NCBI RefSeq assembly: GCF_009760405.1
Contig: NZ_WRPP01000004.1
Location: forward strand, 434,001-498,000
DNA length: 64,000 nucleotides
Source: Nocardia terrae
GTDB taxonomy: Bacteria > Actinomycetota > Actinomycetes > Mycobacteriales > Mycobacteriaceae
Reading direction: 5' to 3'
A model generated the notes under the pieces. The model searched no databases. It was not told where the DNA came from and was given only the letters and a program-made list of their open reading frames with translations. How positions within the stretch are numbered: the first letter of the stretch is position 1; each line of letters opens with the position of its first letter. Positions 8,670-17,823 of the stretch are shown here, piece after piece. The position numbers were made by a program, and so were the translations under genes.

Positions 8670-10550
8670 CTACGCCACGGCGGGCGCGCTCGCGTCGGCG
8701 AACTGGGTGCGGTAGAGCTCGGTGTAGCGGCCCTCGGCGGCGAGGAGTTCCGCGTGGGTGCCGCGCTCCACGATGCGGCCGTGCTCGAGCACCAGGATCT
8801 GGTCGGCATTGCGGATGGTGGACAGGCGATGGGCGATGACCAGGGCGGTGCGGCCGTCGAGCGCCTCGGCCAGGGCCTCCTGGACGGCGGCCTCGGAGGT
8901 GGAGTCCAGTGAGGCGGTGGCCTCGTCCAGGATCACCACGCGGGGCTGTTTGAGCAGCAGGCGGGCGATGGTGAGCCGCTGGCGTTCGCCGCCGGAGAGA
9001 CGGTAGCCGCGCTCGCCGACCACGGTATCCAGGCCGTCGGGCAGGGATTCGAGCAGCTCGCGTAACCGGGCGCGCTCCAAGGCATCCCAGAGATCGGCTT
9101 CGGTGGCCTCCGGGCGCGCCAGCAGCAGGTTGGCGCGAATGCTGTCGTGGAACAGGTGGCCGTCCTGGGTCACCAGGCCGACGGTGTCCTGGATCGACTG
9201 ACCGGTCAACTCGCGCACATCCTTGCCGCCCAGCAGCACCGCGCCGGAGTCCACGTCGTAGAGCCGCGAGACCAGTTGCGCGATGGTGGATTTCCCGGCG
9301 CCCGAGGAGCCGACCAGCGCCACCAGCTGTCCGGGTTCGGCGCGCAGCGAAACCTGGTGCAGCACTTCCTCGCCGCCGCGGGTGTCGAGCGTGGCCACAT
9401 CCTCGAGCGAGGCCAGCGACACCTTGTCCGCCGATGGGTAGCCGAAGCTGACGTCGTCCAGCTCGACCGCCACCGGGCCCGCGGGGACCGGCACGGCCAG
9501 CGGCGAATCCTGGATGAGCGGCTTCAGATCCAGGATCTCGAAGACCCGCTCGAAGCTCACCAGCGCCGACATCACGTCCACCCGGGCGCTGGCCAGCGCG
9601 GTGAGCGGCGTGTACAGGCGGGTCAGCAGCAGCGAAAGCGCCACCACGGCACCGGGTTCCAGTTCACCCTTCAGGGCGAGATAGCCGCCGAGCCCGTAGA
9701 CCAGGGCCAATGCCAGCGCGGACACCAGGGTGAGCGCGGTGACGAACACCGTCTGCAGCATGGCGGTGCGGACGCCGATATCGCGCACCCGCCCGGCGCG
9801 CAGGCCGAATTCCGTGGACTCCTGGCGCGGTCGGCCGAACAGCTTCACCAGCGTCGCGCCCGGCGCGGAGAACCGCTCGGTCATCTGGGTGCTCATGGCC
9901 GCGTTCAGCCCGGCGGCCTCGCGCTGGATGCCGGCGATGCGCTCACCCATGCGCCGCGCGGGCACCACGAACACCGGCAGCAGCACCAGCGCGAGCAGGG
10001 TGATCTGCCAGGACAGCCGCAGCATGACGGCGAGGGTGAGCGCGAGGGTCACCACATTGGTGACCACCCCGGACAGTGTGGTGCTGAAGGCCCGCTGCGC
10101 CCCGATGACGTCGTTGTTCAACCGGCTCACCAGTGCGCCGGTCCGGGTGCGCGTGAAGAAGGCGATGGGCATCTTCTGGACGTGATCGAACACCGCGGTG
10201 CGCAGATCGAAGATGAGCCCCTCCCCGATGCGCGCCGACAGCCAGCGGATCACGATGCCCAGCCCGGCGTCCAGCACCGCGACGGCCGCGATGATTCCCG
10301 CCAGCACGATCACCGTGCGTGGCGCGCCGTGCCCGACGATCGCGTCGACCACTCGCCCGGCCAGCACCGGGGTGGCCACGGCCAGCAGCGCCGAGGCGAT
10401 GCTGAGCACCAGGAACGCCACCAGCGGCCGATGATGCGGGCGCGCGAAGGCCAGAATCCGCCGCGCTGTCGCCAACCGCAACGGCCGCTGCTCGGTGGGC
10501 GCGTTCATCTGCCGGTACAGCTGGCTCCAACCCACGGATTCGATACTCAT
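8670..10550 (-). CDS. ABC exporter half-transporter (fused permease and ATPase)
   Basis: Encodes 626 aa with a six-helix ABC transmembrane domain (about residues 40-340) followed by a complete nucleotide-binding domain. ATPase motifs: Walker A GSSGAGKST, signature LSGGERQRL, Walker B VVILDEATASLD, and switch His in VIAHRLSTI. It has the MsbA/BmrA layout, so it probably works as a homodimer exporting a lipid, drug or peptide; no partner half-transporter lies nearby. ATG 10550 has AGGAG upstream. Substrate cannot be inferred from neighbours (a methyltransferase and a dehydrogenase transcribed divergently). Confidence 0.93.
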   Translation of the reverse strand: MSIESVGWSQLYRQMNAPTEQRPLRLATARRILAFARPHHRPLVAFLVLSIASALLAVATPVLAGRVVDAIVGHGAPRTVIVLAGIIAAVAVLDAGLGIVIRWLSARIGEGLIFDLRTAVFDHVQKMPIAFFTRTRTGALVSRLNNDVIGAQRAFSTTLSGVVTNVVTLALTLAVMLRLSWQITLLALVLLPVFVVPARRMGERIAGIQREAAGLNAAMSTQMTERFSAPGATLVKLFGRPRQESTEFGLRAGRVRDIGVRTAMLQTVFVTALTLVSALALALVYGLGGYLALKGELEPGAVVALSLLLTRLYTPLTALASARVDVMSALVSFERVFEILDLKPLIQDSPLAVPVPAGPVAVELDDVSFGYPSADKVSLASLEDVATLDTRGGEEVLHQVSLRAEPGQLVALVGSSGAGKSTIAQLVSRLYDVDSGAVLLGGKDVRELTGQSIQDTVGLVTQDGHLFHDSIRANLLLARPEATEADLWDALERARLRELLESLPDGLDTVVGERGYRLSGGERQRLTIARLLLKQPRVVILDEATASLDSTSEAAVQEALAEALDGRTALVIAHRLSTIRNADQILVLEHGRIVERGTHAELLAAEGRYTELYRTQFADASAPAVA

Positions 10551-10783
10551 CCCCGCTCCTCACGTCCGGGTTCCATCGAACCCCACACCACCGACACTAA
10601 GACCTCAACAAAGGTTCAGATCAACCCCATCCGCCCGGGTCGAGCGTTCGCGCTGGGCGAAAATCCGCGCGCCGGCGCGAACTGACGCGGATCGAGGGTC
10701 CGGACGAAGCGCGCCGCCGCGCCGACTCGAGTTCGGTGGACGACCCGGCGGTTGGCGTGAGCGCCCGTGGCGGCCACCGCGCA

Positions 10784-10789
10784 TAGGGT
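10784..10789 (+). promoter_or_regulatory. -10 box for leaderless transcript of the FAD/FeS dehydrogenase
   Basis: TAGGGT ends six bases before GTG 10796. The rest of the 245-base gap to the divergent ABC exporter shows no gene. Confidence 0.6.
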
Positions 10790-10795
10790 TGAGCC

Positions 10796-13555
10796 GTGAG
10801 CGAGGCGTGGGAGCGAGCGTTGCGCGGGGCGATGACCGGCGAGGTCGACACTGATCCGCGCCGGCGGGCCGAGTACTCCTCGGACGCCTCGAACTATCGG
10901 GTGCTGCCGCGCGGGGTGGTGTTCCCGCGGGACGCGGCCGATGTGACGGCTGCCCTGGACGTGGCGCGGGCCGAGGGATTGGCCGTGACCGCGCGCGGGG
11001 CGGGAACCTCGGTGGCGGGCAATGCGATCGGACCGGGTCTGGTGCTCGATTTCAGTAGGCACATGAACGCCGTCCTGGAGCTCGATCCCGATCGGCGGAT
11101 CGCGCGGGTGCAGCCGGGGGTGGTGCTGGCCACGCTGCAGCGGCGGGCCGGGACGCACGGGCTCCGGTTCGGACCCGATCCCTCCACGCAGAACCGCTGC
11201 ACCCTGGGCGGGATGATCGGCAACAATGCCTGCGGCCCGCGTGCGGTGGCGTGGGGACGCACCTCGGATACGGTGCGGGAGTTGCGAATTCTGGATGGTC
11301 TCGGAATCGAGCGCACCCTGGGCGACGATCTGACCGTGGTCGCGGGACTCGCCGAGTTCGCTCGCGCGCACCTGGCGCTCATCCGCACCGAATTGGGGCG
11401 ATTCGAACGGCAGGCATCCGGTTACGCACTGGAACATCTACTGCCGGAACGCGGTTCGTCCGTCGCCCGGGCCTTCGTCGGTACCGAGGGCACCTGCGGG
11501 CTGCTGCTGGAGGCGACCGTCGACCTGGTTCCGGTGCCCACGGCGACGGCCCTGGTGGTCCTCGGTTATCCGGATATGCCCACGGCCGCCGACGATATCG
11601 CCGCGGTCATGGCGGTACGCCCGTTGGCGGTCGAGGGTATGGATGCCCGCCTGGTCGATGTGGTGCGGACCCATCGCGGCGCGGTGCCCGCACTCCCGCG
11701 CGGGGGCGGCTGGCTGCTGGTCGAAATCGCCGGTGACACCGCCGAACAGGCCCGGGAACAGGCCGAACTATTGCGGTCGAGGGCACATGCGCTGGACTCC
11801 CGGGTGGTCCTGGACAAGGCGGAGGCGCAGTCGCTGTGGGGCATTCGAGCCGATGGTGCGGGTCTGGCCGGTCGGACCCCCGACGGCCACCCGGCCTGGC
11901 CGGGTTGGGAGGACGCGGCCGTGCCGCCGGATCGGCTGGGCGACTACCTGCGCGACTTCGAGGTGCTCACCCGCGAGCACGGCCTCGACGGACTGCTGTA
12001 CGGGCATTTCGGCGACGGCTGCATCCACGTCCGCCTGGACCTGCCCATCGCCGATGCGCCACAACGCTTCCGGGCCTTCCTCGAGGACGCCGCGCGGCAG
12101 GTGGTGAAATTCGGCGGCTCCCTCTCGGGTGAGCACGGTGACGGCCGCGCCCGATCGGAACTGTTGCGGCACATGTACTCCCAGCAGGCGCTCGATGCCT
12201 TCTCCGGGTTCAAGGCCCTCTTCGATCCCGGCGACGTGCTGAATCCCGGTGTGCTCGTGCGCCCGCGTCCCCTCGACGCCGATCTGCGGCTGGCCGGGCT
12301 GCGGCCACTGCCCACGACCGGCGGTTTCGCATTCCCCGCCGACGGTGATCTGGCCACGGCCGTGCACCGCTGCGTCGGTGTGGGCAAGTGCCGAGCCGAC
12401 AACCACGCCTCCGGCGGTTTCATGTGCCCGTCGTATCTGGCCACCGCCGACGAGAAGGACAGCACGCGGGGCCGGTCCCGCGTGCTGCAGGAGGTCGTGC
12501 GCGGGGCACTGGATTGGCGTTCCGACGCCGTGGCCGAGTCGCTGGATCTCTGCCTGTCCTGCAAGGCATGTCATTCGGACTGCCCCGCCGGGGTGGACAT
12601 GGCGACTTATAAATCCGAGACGCTGTACCGCCGCTATCGGCGCAGGCTCCGCCCGATCGACCACTACTCCCTGGGCCGATTGCCGCAGTGGCTGGGCGCG
12701 GCCACCCGGCTGCCGGGGCCGGTGAACAAGGCGGGCGGTATCGGCCCGCTGCGCCGGTTCGGGTTGCGACTGGCCGGGATGGATCCGCGGCGCGAGGTAC
12801 CGACCTTGGCGGACACCAGTTTTCGCCGCTCCTGGCGGCCGGGTTCGAGTGCCGGCGAGCCGGGGGTGATGCTGTGGATCGACACCTTCACCGATGCGTT
12901 CGATCCCGAGATCGCCCGTGCCGCGGTGAAACTGATCGAGTCGCTCGGTCATCGGGTGGATATCCCGGACCGCCGCGTCTGCTGCGGCCTCACCTGGATC
13001 AGCACCGGCCAGCTCGACGGCGCGCGAAAGCGGTTGCGCGCCACCGTCGATGCCCTCGACGCGCACGTCCGCTCGGGCGGCGTGGTGGTGGGCCTGGAGC
13101 CCTCGTGCACGGCCGCCCTGCGGGAGGATCTCCCGCGCCTGCTGACGGATGATCCCCGGGCCGCCACGGTGGCAGCTGCGATCCGCACCCTGTCCGAATT
13201 CCTCGAGACCCAACCCGGGTGGCGGCCTCCCGACCGCTCCGGATGCACCGTCCTGGTCCAGCCGCACTGCCACCAGCACGCGGCGCTCGGTTTCGAGGCG
13301 GATCGTCGAATTCTGCGCGCGACCGGTGCGACGGTGACCGAAATCACCGGATGCTGTGGACTTGCCGGAAATTTCGGAATGCAGCGGGGTCATCACGACA
13401 TTTCGGTCGCAGTGGCCGAGAACGGCCTGCTCCCGGCGCTCCGGGCGAGCTCGGAGAATTCGATCTTGATTGCCGACGGATTCTCCTGTCGGACCCAGGC
13501 CGAGCAGCTGGCGGGTCGTACCTTCCGCCACCTCGCCCAGTTCCTTCTGGACTGA
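10796..13555 (+). CDS. FAD-linked and Fe-S fused dehydrogenase (GlcD-GlcF/D-lactate dehydrogenase type)
   Basis: Encodes 919 aa uniting what are separate GlcD and GlcF subunits in other bacteria. N-terminal FAD domain: TARGAGTSVAGNAIG near 60-80 and TLGGMIGNNACG near 135; the FAD-oxidase C domain includes YGHFGDGCIHVR and SGEHGDGRARS. From about 525 come the cluster cysteines (CVGVGKC, then CLSCKACHSDCP near 585), and two CCG domains (VCCGLTW near 728, HCHQHAALG, GCCGLAGNFG near 852). It oxidises a D-2-hydroxy acid (D-lactate, glycolate or 2-hydroxyglutarate) and passes electrons towards the quinone pool; the exact acid is unknown. A leaderless promoter sits directly upstream and a hairpin terminator directly after the stop. 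Confidence 0.93.
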   Translation: MSEAWERALRGAMTGEVDTDPRRRAEYSSDASNYRVLPRGVVFPRDAADVTAALDVARAEGLAVTARGAGTSVAGNAIGPGLVLDFSRHMNAVLELDPDRRIARVQPGVVLATLQRRAGTHGLRFGPDPSTQNRCTLGGMIGNNACGPRAVAWGRTSDTVRELRILDGLGIERTLGDDLTVVAGLAEFARAHLALIRTELGRFERQASGYALEHLLPERGSSVARAFVGTEGTCGLLLEATVDLVPVPTATALVVLGYPDMPTAADDIAAVMAVRPLAVEGMDARLVDVVRTHRGAVPALPRGGGWLLVEIAGDTAEQAREQAELLRSRAHALDSRVVLDKAEAQSLWGIRADGAGLAGRTPDGHPAWPGWEDAAVPPDRLGDYLRDFEVLTREHGLDGLLYGHFGDGCIHVRLDLPIADAPQRFRAFLEDAARQVVKFGGSLSGEHGDGRARSELLRHMYSQQALDAFSGFKALFDPGDVLNPGVLVRPRPLDADLRLAGLRPLPTTGGFAFPADGDLATAVHRCVGVGKCRADNHASGGFMCPSYLATADEKDSTRGRSRVLQEVVRGALDWRSDAVAESLDLCLSCKACHSDCPAGVDMATYKSETLYRRYRRRLRPIDHYSLGRLPQWLGAATRLPGPVNKAGGIGPLRRFGLRLAGMDPRREVPTLADTSFRRSWRPGSSAGEPGVMLWIDTFTDAFDPEIARAAVKLIESLGHRVDIPDRRVCCGLTWISTGQLDGARKRLRATVDALDAHVRSGGVVVGLEPSCTAALREDLPRLLTDDPRAATVAAAIRTLSEFLETQPGWRPPDRSGCTVLVQPHCHQHAALGFEADRRILRATGATVTEITGCCGLAGNFGMQRGHHDISVAVAENGLLPALRASSENSILIADGFSCRTQAEQLAGRTFRHLAQFLLD

Positions 13556-13582
13556 AGGGCACCCGCCGAAGCGGGTGCCCTT
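13555..13582 (+). terminator. Intrinsic terminator after the FAD/FeS dehydrogenase
   Basis: 12-bp stem AAGGGCACCCGC (13555-13566) and its complement at 13571-13582 with a CGAA tetraloop; it begins on the last base of the TGA stop. Confidence 0.9.
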
Positions 13583-13671
13583 CCCTCATCCGAACATTGA
13601 ATGCCGCCCGTTTGCTGAATAGGCGGGACAATCGGACTGAACATCGCGGCTTTCGATAGTCGCGTTACCAA

Positions 13672-13677
13672 TAGAAT
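13672..13677 (+). promoter_or_regulatory. -10 box for leaderless transcript of the glycosylase gene
   Basis: TAGAAT lies exactly six bases before GTG 13684. Confidence 0.6.
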
Positions 13678-13683
13678 GACGCG

Positions 13684-14625
13684 GTGACTTCAGCGCCGCT
13701 CGCATCGACCGCCCGCGAGCGCACCCGCACCCTCACCTCCGATCGGCCACTCGACCTGGCCGCCACCATCTCTCCGCTGCGTCGCGGCTTCGGGGATCCC
13801 TGCCACCGTGAAACCCCCGACGGCTCGCATTGGCACGCGTCGCGCATGGTCTCGGGCGAGGTCACCTACCGGCTGCGCCAATCCGACCGCACGAGCGTCG
13901 ACGCCCGGGCGTGGGGTCCCGGCGCGGAGGAGTTCCTCGAGCGCCTGCCCGAGATGCTCTGCCTGGACGAGGACGTCAGCGACTTCGCGCCCGAGCACCC
14001 CATGGTCGCCGAGGCGCACCGCCGCAATCCGGGCTTGCGCATGCTGCGCACCGGTCTGGTGTGGGAGGCGCTGGTCCCGGCCGTGCTGGAACAGAAGGTG
14101 CACACCAAGACCGCCCACGACTCCTGGCGGAAACTGGTGTGGCGCTATGGCACTCCCGCGCCCGGCCCGGCTCCGCAGGGTCTGCGCGTCATGCCCGACG
14201 CCGAGACCTGGAGGCATATCCCGTCCTGGGTGTACCACCGGGCCAATGTCGGTCCGCAACGGTCGAAGACCATCGTGCTGGCATCCCGCATCGCGCCGAA
14301 GCTGGAGCAGGCGGCCGCGCTCGGCCACGCCGAGGCCGCGCATCGGTTGCGCACCGTGCCCGGCATCGGCGTGTGGACGGCCGCCGAGATCGCCCAGCGG
14401 GCCTTCGGTGACCCGGATGCGTTGTCGGTGGGCGACTTTCACCTGGCCGCGACCGTCGGCTGGACCCTGCTCGACCGCCCGATCGACGATGACGAGATGG
14501 TCGAGTATCTGGAACCGCTGCGCCCGCACCGCTATCGGGCCGTGCGGCTGCTCGGCCTGGCGGGTTTCGCACGCAAACCGAAGTTCGGTCCACGCACGCC
14601 CTACACCGACCACAGCCGCATCTGA
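13684..14625 (+). CDS. DNA-3-methyladenine glycosylase II-like (HhH-GPD) protein
   Basis: Encodes 313 aa, a base-excision-repair glycosylase removing alkylated bases. The helix-hairpin-helix VPGIGVWTAAEIAQRA (about 222-237) is followed by GDPDALSVGDFHL, whose Asp in VGD is the catalytic residue of the superfamily. The N-terminal region is the AlkA-like beta domain. VWEALVPAVLEQKV is the conserved helix before the HhH domain. No Fe-S cysteines are found, so it is not MutY/Nth-like. It has its own leaderless promoter. Next gene is convergent, seven bases away from its stop. Confidence 0.88.
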   Translation: MTSAPLASTARERTRTLTSDRPLDLAATISPLRRGFGDPCHRETPDGSHWHASRMVSGEVTYRLRQSDRTSVDARAWGPGAEEFLERLPEMLCLDEDVSDFAPEHPMVAEAHRRNPGLRMLRTGLVWEALVPAVLEQKVHTKTAHDSWRKLVWRYGTPAPGPAPQGLRVMPDAETWRHIPSWVYHRANVGPQRSKTIVLASRIAPKLEQAAALGHAEAAHRLRTVPGIGVWTAAEIAQRAFGDPDALSVGDFHLAATVGWTLLDRPIDDDEMVEYLEPLRPHRYRAVRLLGLAGFARKPKFGPRTPYTDHSRI

Positions 14626-14632
14626 GTCCGCC

Positions 14633-15922
14633 TCACCGCTGGGTGGCGGCCGTGTCCGCCTCGCGTTGCGCCCGGGCCAGGGCCTCGGCCACCGGAATCC
14701 GGCCCAGATACATCTCATCGAAGATCGGCGTGATCGCCTGCAGCGCGGCCGGAAATCCGCTGCCGCCGCCCGCCGCGATCGTGGCGCCGCGCAACACGTC
14801 GAAGAACGGCGACACATCCACTCCCTGTCGCGCCCAGTAGTCGCGATAGACCTGCTGTTCGGACACCACCGCCGGAATGGTCGCCCCGTCCAGGCCGAGA
14901 TAGCGGTTGCCCGCCGCGCCGCCGAGCCAGGCCAGGACACGCCGGACCGCCTCCGGATGCGCGGTGGCGGCGTTGCCCGCGACGCCGATCGCGTTGTCGG
15001 TGCTGACCCGTCCGGCCGGTCCCGCCGGAATCATGGCTATCCCCCAAGGGAATTCGGCATTCTTCGCGATGGTGGACAGATCGAAGGTGCCCGACTGGAA
15101 CAGTGCCATGCGCCCTTGCAGGAAGGCGTTCTTCGCGAAGTCGCCGCTGGTATTGGTGTCGGCGGCACCTGGCGAGAGCCCGTCCGCGACCAGACCCACG
15201 GTGTAGCCGAAGGCGTCGCGTCCCGGCGCGGAGTCGAAGGCGAACCGGCCGTCGCGCTGCAACTGCCCGCCCGCCGAGCCCAGATACGGCAGTGTGATCG
15301 ACTGAAAGTCGTTGGCGGCGTTGTACGGCCACGCCGAGGCGGGAGCCAGCCGCCGCAGCAGCGGCCGGAAGGTGTCGCGCCCCGCGTCGGGACTCCAGCG
15401 GGCCGTGGCGAGCTCGCCCGGATCGACCCCGGCCTTCGCCAGCAGGTCCCGATTGAAGTACACCGCGGTGCCGCCGTCCACGAATTGCGGTACCGCCCAC
15501 AGCCGTCCCGCGCGCGTGTACTGCGCGACCACCGCCGGATCCCAGGCCCGGGTCGCGTCGGACCCCAGCGCCGCCCCGATATCCAGCAGATGCCCGCTGT
15601 CGGCATAGTCCTCGTACAGGTTCGTCCAGAACAGGTCGTCGGCGATCCCGCCCGCCACATCCAGGCGCAGCTTCTGGGCATAGGAAGCCCACGGCACCAC
15701 GGTGATCCGCACCTCGAGGTCCGGGTTCGCCCGCTGGAACTCGTCGAGCGAGGCCCGATACGCCGACACGAAACTCTGATCCCAGATCCGCAGCCGCACC
15801 ACCGTGCGCCCACCGGCCTCGGTATCGCGCCCCAGCCACAGCGCCGCCGCCGCCAGCAGCACGGCGACCACGACGATGCCCAGCAAGGCCCGGGTTGAAT
15901 CTCTCATCTGCGGCCCACTCAT
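14633..15922 (-). CDS. Carbohydrate ABC transporter, extracellular substrate-binding protein
   Basis: Encodes 429 aa of the family-1 (MalE/UgpB-like) solute receptors: RIWDQSFVSAYRASLDEF near the mature start, VRITVVPWASYAQKL, ADDLFWTNLYEDYADSG and GIAMIPAGPAG are typical segments. An N-terminal hydrophobic helix (ALLGIVVVAVLLAAAALWLG) follows a short basic leader, but there is no lipobox cysteine, so it is anchored by an uncleaved helix or secreted. ATG 15922 overlaps the upstream permease stop (ATGA), fixing the start; the frame runs further upstream as a shadow. Last gene of a three-gene operon (permease, permease, receptor). The ligand is probably a sugar or glycerol phosphate. Confidence 0.88.
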   Translation of the reverse strand: MSGPQMRDSTRALLGIVVVAVLLAAAALWLGRDTEAGGRTVVRLRIWDQSFVSAYRASLDEFQRANPDLEVRITVVPWASYAQKLRLDVAGGIADDLFWTNLYEDYADSGHLLDIGAALGSDATRAWDPAVVAQYTRAGRLWAVPQFVDGGTAVYFNRDLLAKAGVDPGELATARWSPDAGRDTFRPLLRRLAPASAWPYNAANDFQSITLPYLGSAGGQLQRDGRFAFDSAPGRDAFGYTVGLVADGLSPGAADTNTSGDFAKNAFLQGRMALFQSGTFDLSTIAKNAEFPWGIAMIPAGPAGRVSTDNAIGVAGNAATAHPEAVRRVLAWLGGAAGNRYLGLDGATIPAVVSEQQVYRDYWARQGVDVSPFFDVLRGATIAAGGGSGFPAALQAITPIFDEMYLGRIPVAEALARAQREADTAATQR

Positions 15923-16749
15923 TTCAGCCCCGTCACCGCGATCGACCGCAGCACCTGCCGCTGGAACACCACGAACACCACCACCAGCGGCGCGATGGCC
16001 AGCGTCGTCGCCGCCATGATCAGCGTCCACTGAGAGTTGTACTGCGTCTGCATATTCGCGGTGGCCACGGTCAGCACCTGCCACTTCGGCCCCGACGCCG
16101 CCACCAGCGGCCACATGAAATTGTTCCACTGCGAGACAACCGTGATCACCGTGAGCGTGGCGAGAATCGGCCTGCTCATCGGCGCCACCACACTCACCAG
16201 AATGTCGAGAGTGTTCGCCCCGTCCACCCGAGCCGCGTCGATGATCTCGCCGGGGATGGCCCGGAAGTATTGGCGCAACAGGAATATCGCGTACGGCGAC
16301 CCGAACAGGAACGGCAGCACCAACGCCCAGAAGGTATTGAGCCAGCCCAGTTTCGCGAACATCAGATACAACGGCACCAGCGTCACCGCGCTCGGCACCA
16401 TCATGGTCCCCAAGTAGGTCCAGAACAGGACGTCCCGACCGGGAAATTCGATGCGCGCGAACGCATATCCGGCCATGACCGAGAACAGCAGCTGCCCGCA
16501 GGTGAGACACACCGTCATCAACGCGGTGACCGCCACCGCCCGCCCGAGCCCCTGGTCCAGCACGGTGCGGAAGTTGTCGAGAGTCGCGGGATGCGGCGTG
16601 GCCAAAGCTGATTCATTGGCGAACTGCCGGGGCTTCTTGACTGCGGTCAGCGCGCTCAACACCAGAGGCGCAACCGTCAGCAGCGCCCCCACCACCAGCA
16701 CCGCGTACGCCACCCCGGCCCGGACCACTCCCCGCCGCTCAGTACTCAT
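15919..16749 (-). CDS. Carbohydrate ABC transporter permease (MalG/UgpE type)
   Basis: Encodes 276 aa with six hydrophobic segments. The cytoplasmic EAA loop that contacts the ATPase reads AARVDGANTLDILVSVVAPM, close to the MalG consensus (EAA---G----F--I--P). It belongs to the importer operon 17629-14633, overlapping the upstream permease by 11 bases and the receptor by four. With its partner it forms the membrane channel for a sugar-type substrate. Confidence 0.92.
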   Translation of the reverse strand: MSTERRGVVRAGVAYAVLVVGALLTVAPLVLSALTAVKKPRQFANESALATPHPATLDNFRTVLDQGLGRAVAVTALMTVCLTCGQLLFSVMAGYAFARIEFPGRDVLFWTYLGTMMVPSAVTLVPLYLMFAKLGWLNTFWALVLPFLFGSPYAIFLLRQYFRAIPGEIIDAARVDGANTLDILVSVVAPMSRPILATLTVITVVSQWNNFMWPLVAASGPKWQVLTVATANMQTQYNSQWTLIMAATTLAIAPLVVVFVVFQRQVLRSIAVTGLK

Positions 16750-17629
16750 AGCTGGTCCGATCCCGGAAGTACCGATGCTGCACCACCGTGATCACGAACA
16801 TCACCGCGAACACCACCACCGCCATAACCGCCGCCCGCCCCGGCCGCGCCGCCTCGAACGCCTCCGAATACAGCCGCATGGCAACCACATCCGTGTGATG
16901 GTCGGGCCCGCCCTTGGTCAGCGCGAACACCGCGTCGAAGGTCTGAAACACACTCAGCACCCCGGTAACCAGCACGAAGAACATGGTCGGCCGCAGCAAC
17001 GGCAGGATCAGCCACCGAATCCGCCGCCACCCGACGGCCCCGTCCAGCGCCCCCGCATCCAGAATCTCCCCCGGTATGGCCCGAATTCCAGCAACGAAGA
17101 ACAAAGCCACATACCCGACATTCATCCACACGATCACCGAAGCCACCGCCGGCAACGCCAACGTCGCCGAACTCAGCCACTCGACGCGCCGTCCCAACAG
17201 GGCGTTCAACGCCCCACCCGTCGGCGCGAAGATCCATTGCCACACCACCCCCACCGCCACCGGCGCGCACATCCACGGGAGCGCGTACACAACCCGCAAG
17301 ACGGTTCCGCCCCGCCCGCGTCGGGCCAGCATCGCCGCGACCGCGAAGCCGAGCGCGGTCTGCACCGGCACGACAATGGCCGTGAGCACCAGCGTCACCA
17401 GAATCGAATGCCCGAATCGCCGGTCCGTCAGCACCGACCGCCAATTGCTCCATCCGACGAATTCGATCGGTCCCAGCAGATTCCAGCTGTGCACGCTCAG
17501 CCACAGCACCACCGCGATCGGCAGCAGCAGAAAGCAGCCCACCCCGACCAGGCTGGGCAACAATAATGCGTACCCGGCGGCGACCTGCCTGCGCGCCGCC
17601 GGCGTGCGGTGCCGGGCCCTCCGATCCAT
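16739..17629 (-). CDS. Carbohydrate ABC transporter permease (MalF/UgpA type)
   Basis: Encodes 296 aa with six predicted helices and an EAA loop (LDAGALDGAVGWRRIRWLILPLLRP shortened: LDAGALDGAVGWRRIRW). First gene of the importer operon; no ATP-hydrolysing subunit is encoded with it or elsewhere in the window, so it must share a general sugar ATPase (MsiK/SugC-like), as known for several actinobacterial sugar importers. ATG 17629 (MDRRARHRTP) was chosen; an in-frame extension of 41 residues to 17752 has composition unlike a permease N-terminus. The gene is divergent from the 17824 operon. Confidence 0.9.
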   Translation of the reverse strand: MDRRARHRTPAARRQVAAGYALLLPSLVGVGCFLLLPIAVVLWLSVHSWNLLGPIEFVGWSNWRSVLTDRRFGHSILVTLVLTAIVVPVQTALGFAVAAMLARRGRGGTVLRVVYALPWMCAPVAVGVVWQWIFAPTGGALNALLGRRVEWLSSATLALPAVASVIVWMNVGYVALFFVAGIRAIPGEILDAGALDGAVGWRRIRWLILPLLRPTMFFVLVTGVLSVFQTFDAVFALTKGGPDHHTDVVAMRLYSEAFEAARPGRAAVMAVVVFAVMFVITVVQHRYFRDRTSYEY

Positions 17630-17823
17630 GATCAGCGACGCTACCGGCGCGGGTCGTGGCGCCCGCTTTCCCACGCCCGATCTGCCCGATATTGTGCTGT
17701 GCGCGACGCGATTTCGGGCCTGCCCTCCATCCGATGCGCGGGCCTGGCGCATGATAGTTTCAGCCGCGCTCGTTCATAGCCGTACCGGCGAGGCTGGCCA
17801 CGACAGGGCAGGGGCAGGCGTCG

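Noticed and set aside
9147..10685. 512-residue antisense frame opposite the ABC exporter
   Set aside because: His/Gln/Arg-rich artefact of high-GC coding DNA; the exporter on the other strand is clear.
13690..14940. 416-residue antisense frame opposite the glycosylase
   Set aside because: Arg-rich shadow; the glycosylase has intact motifs and promoter.
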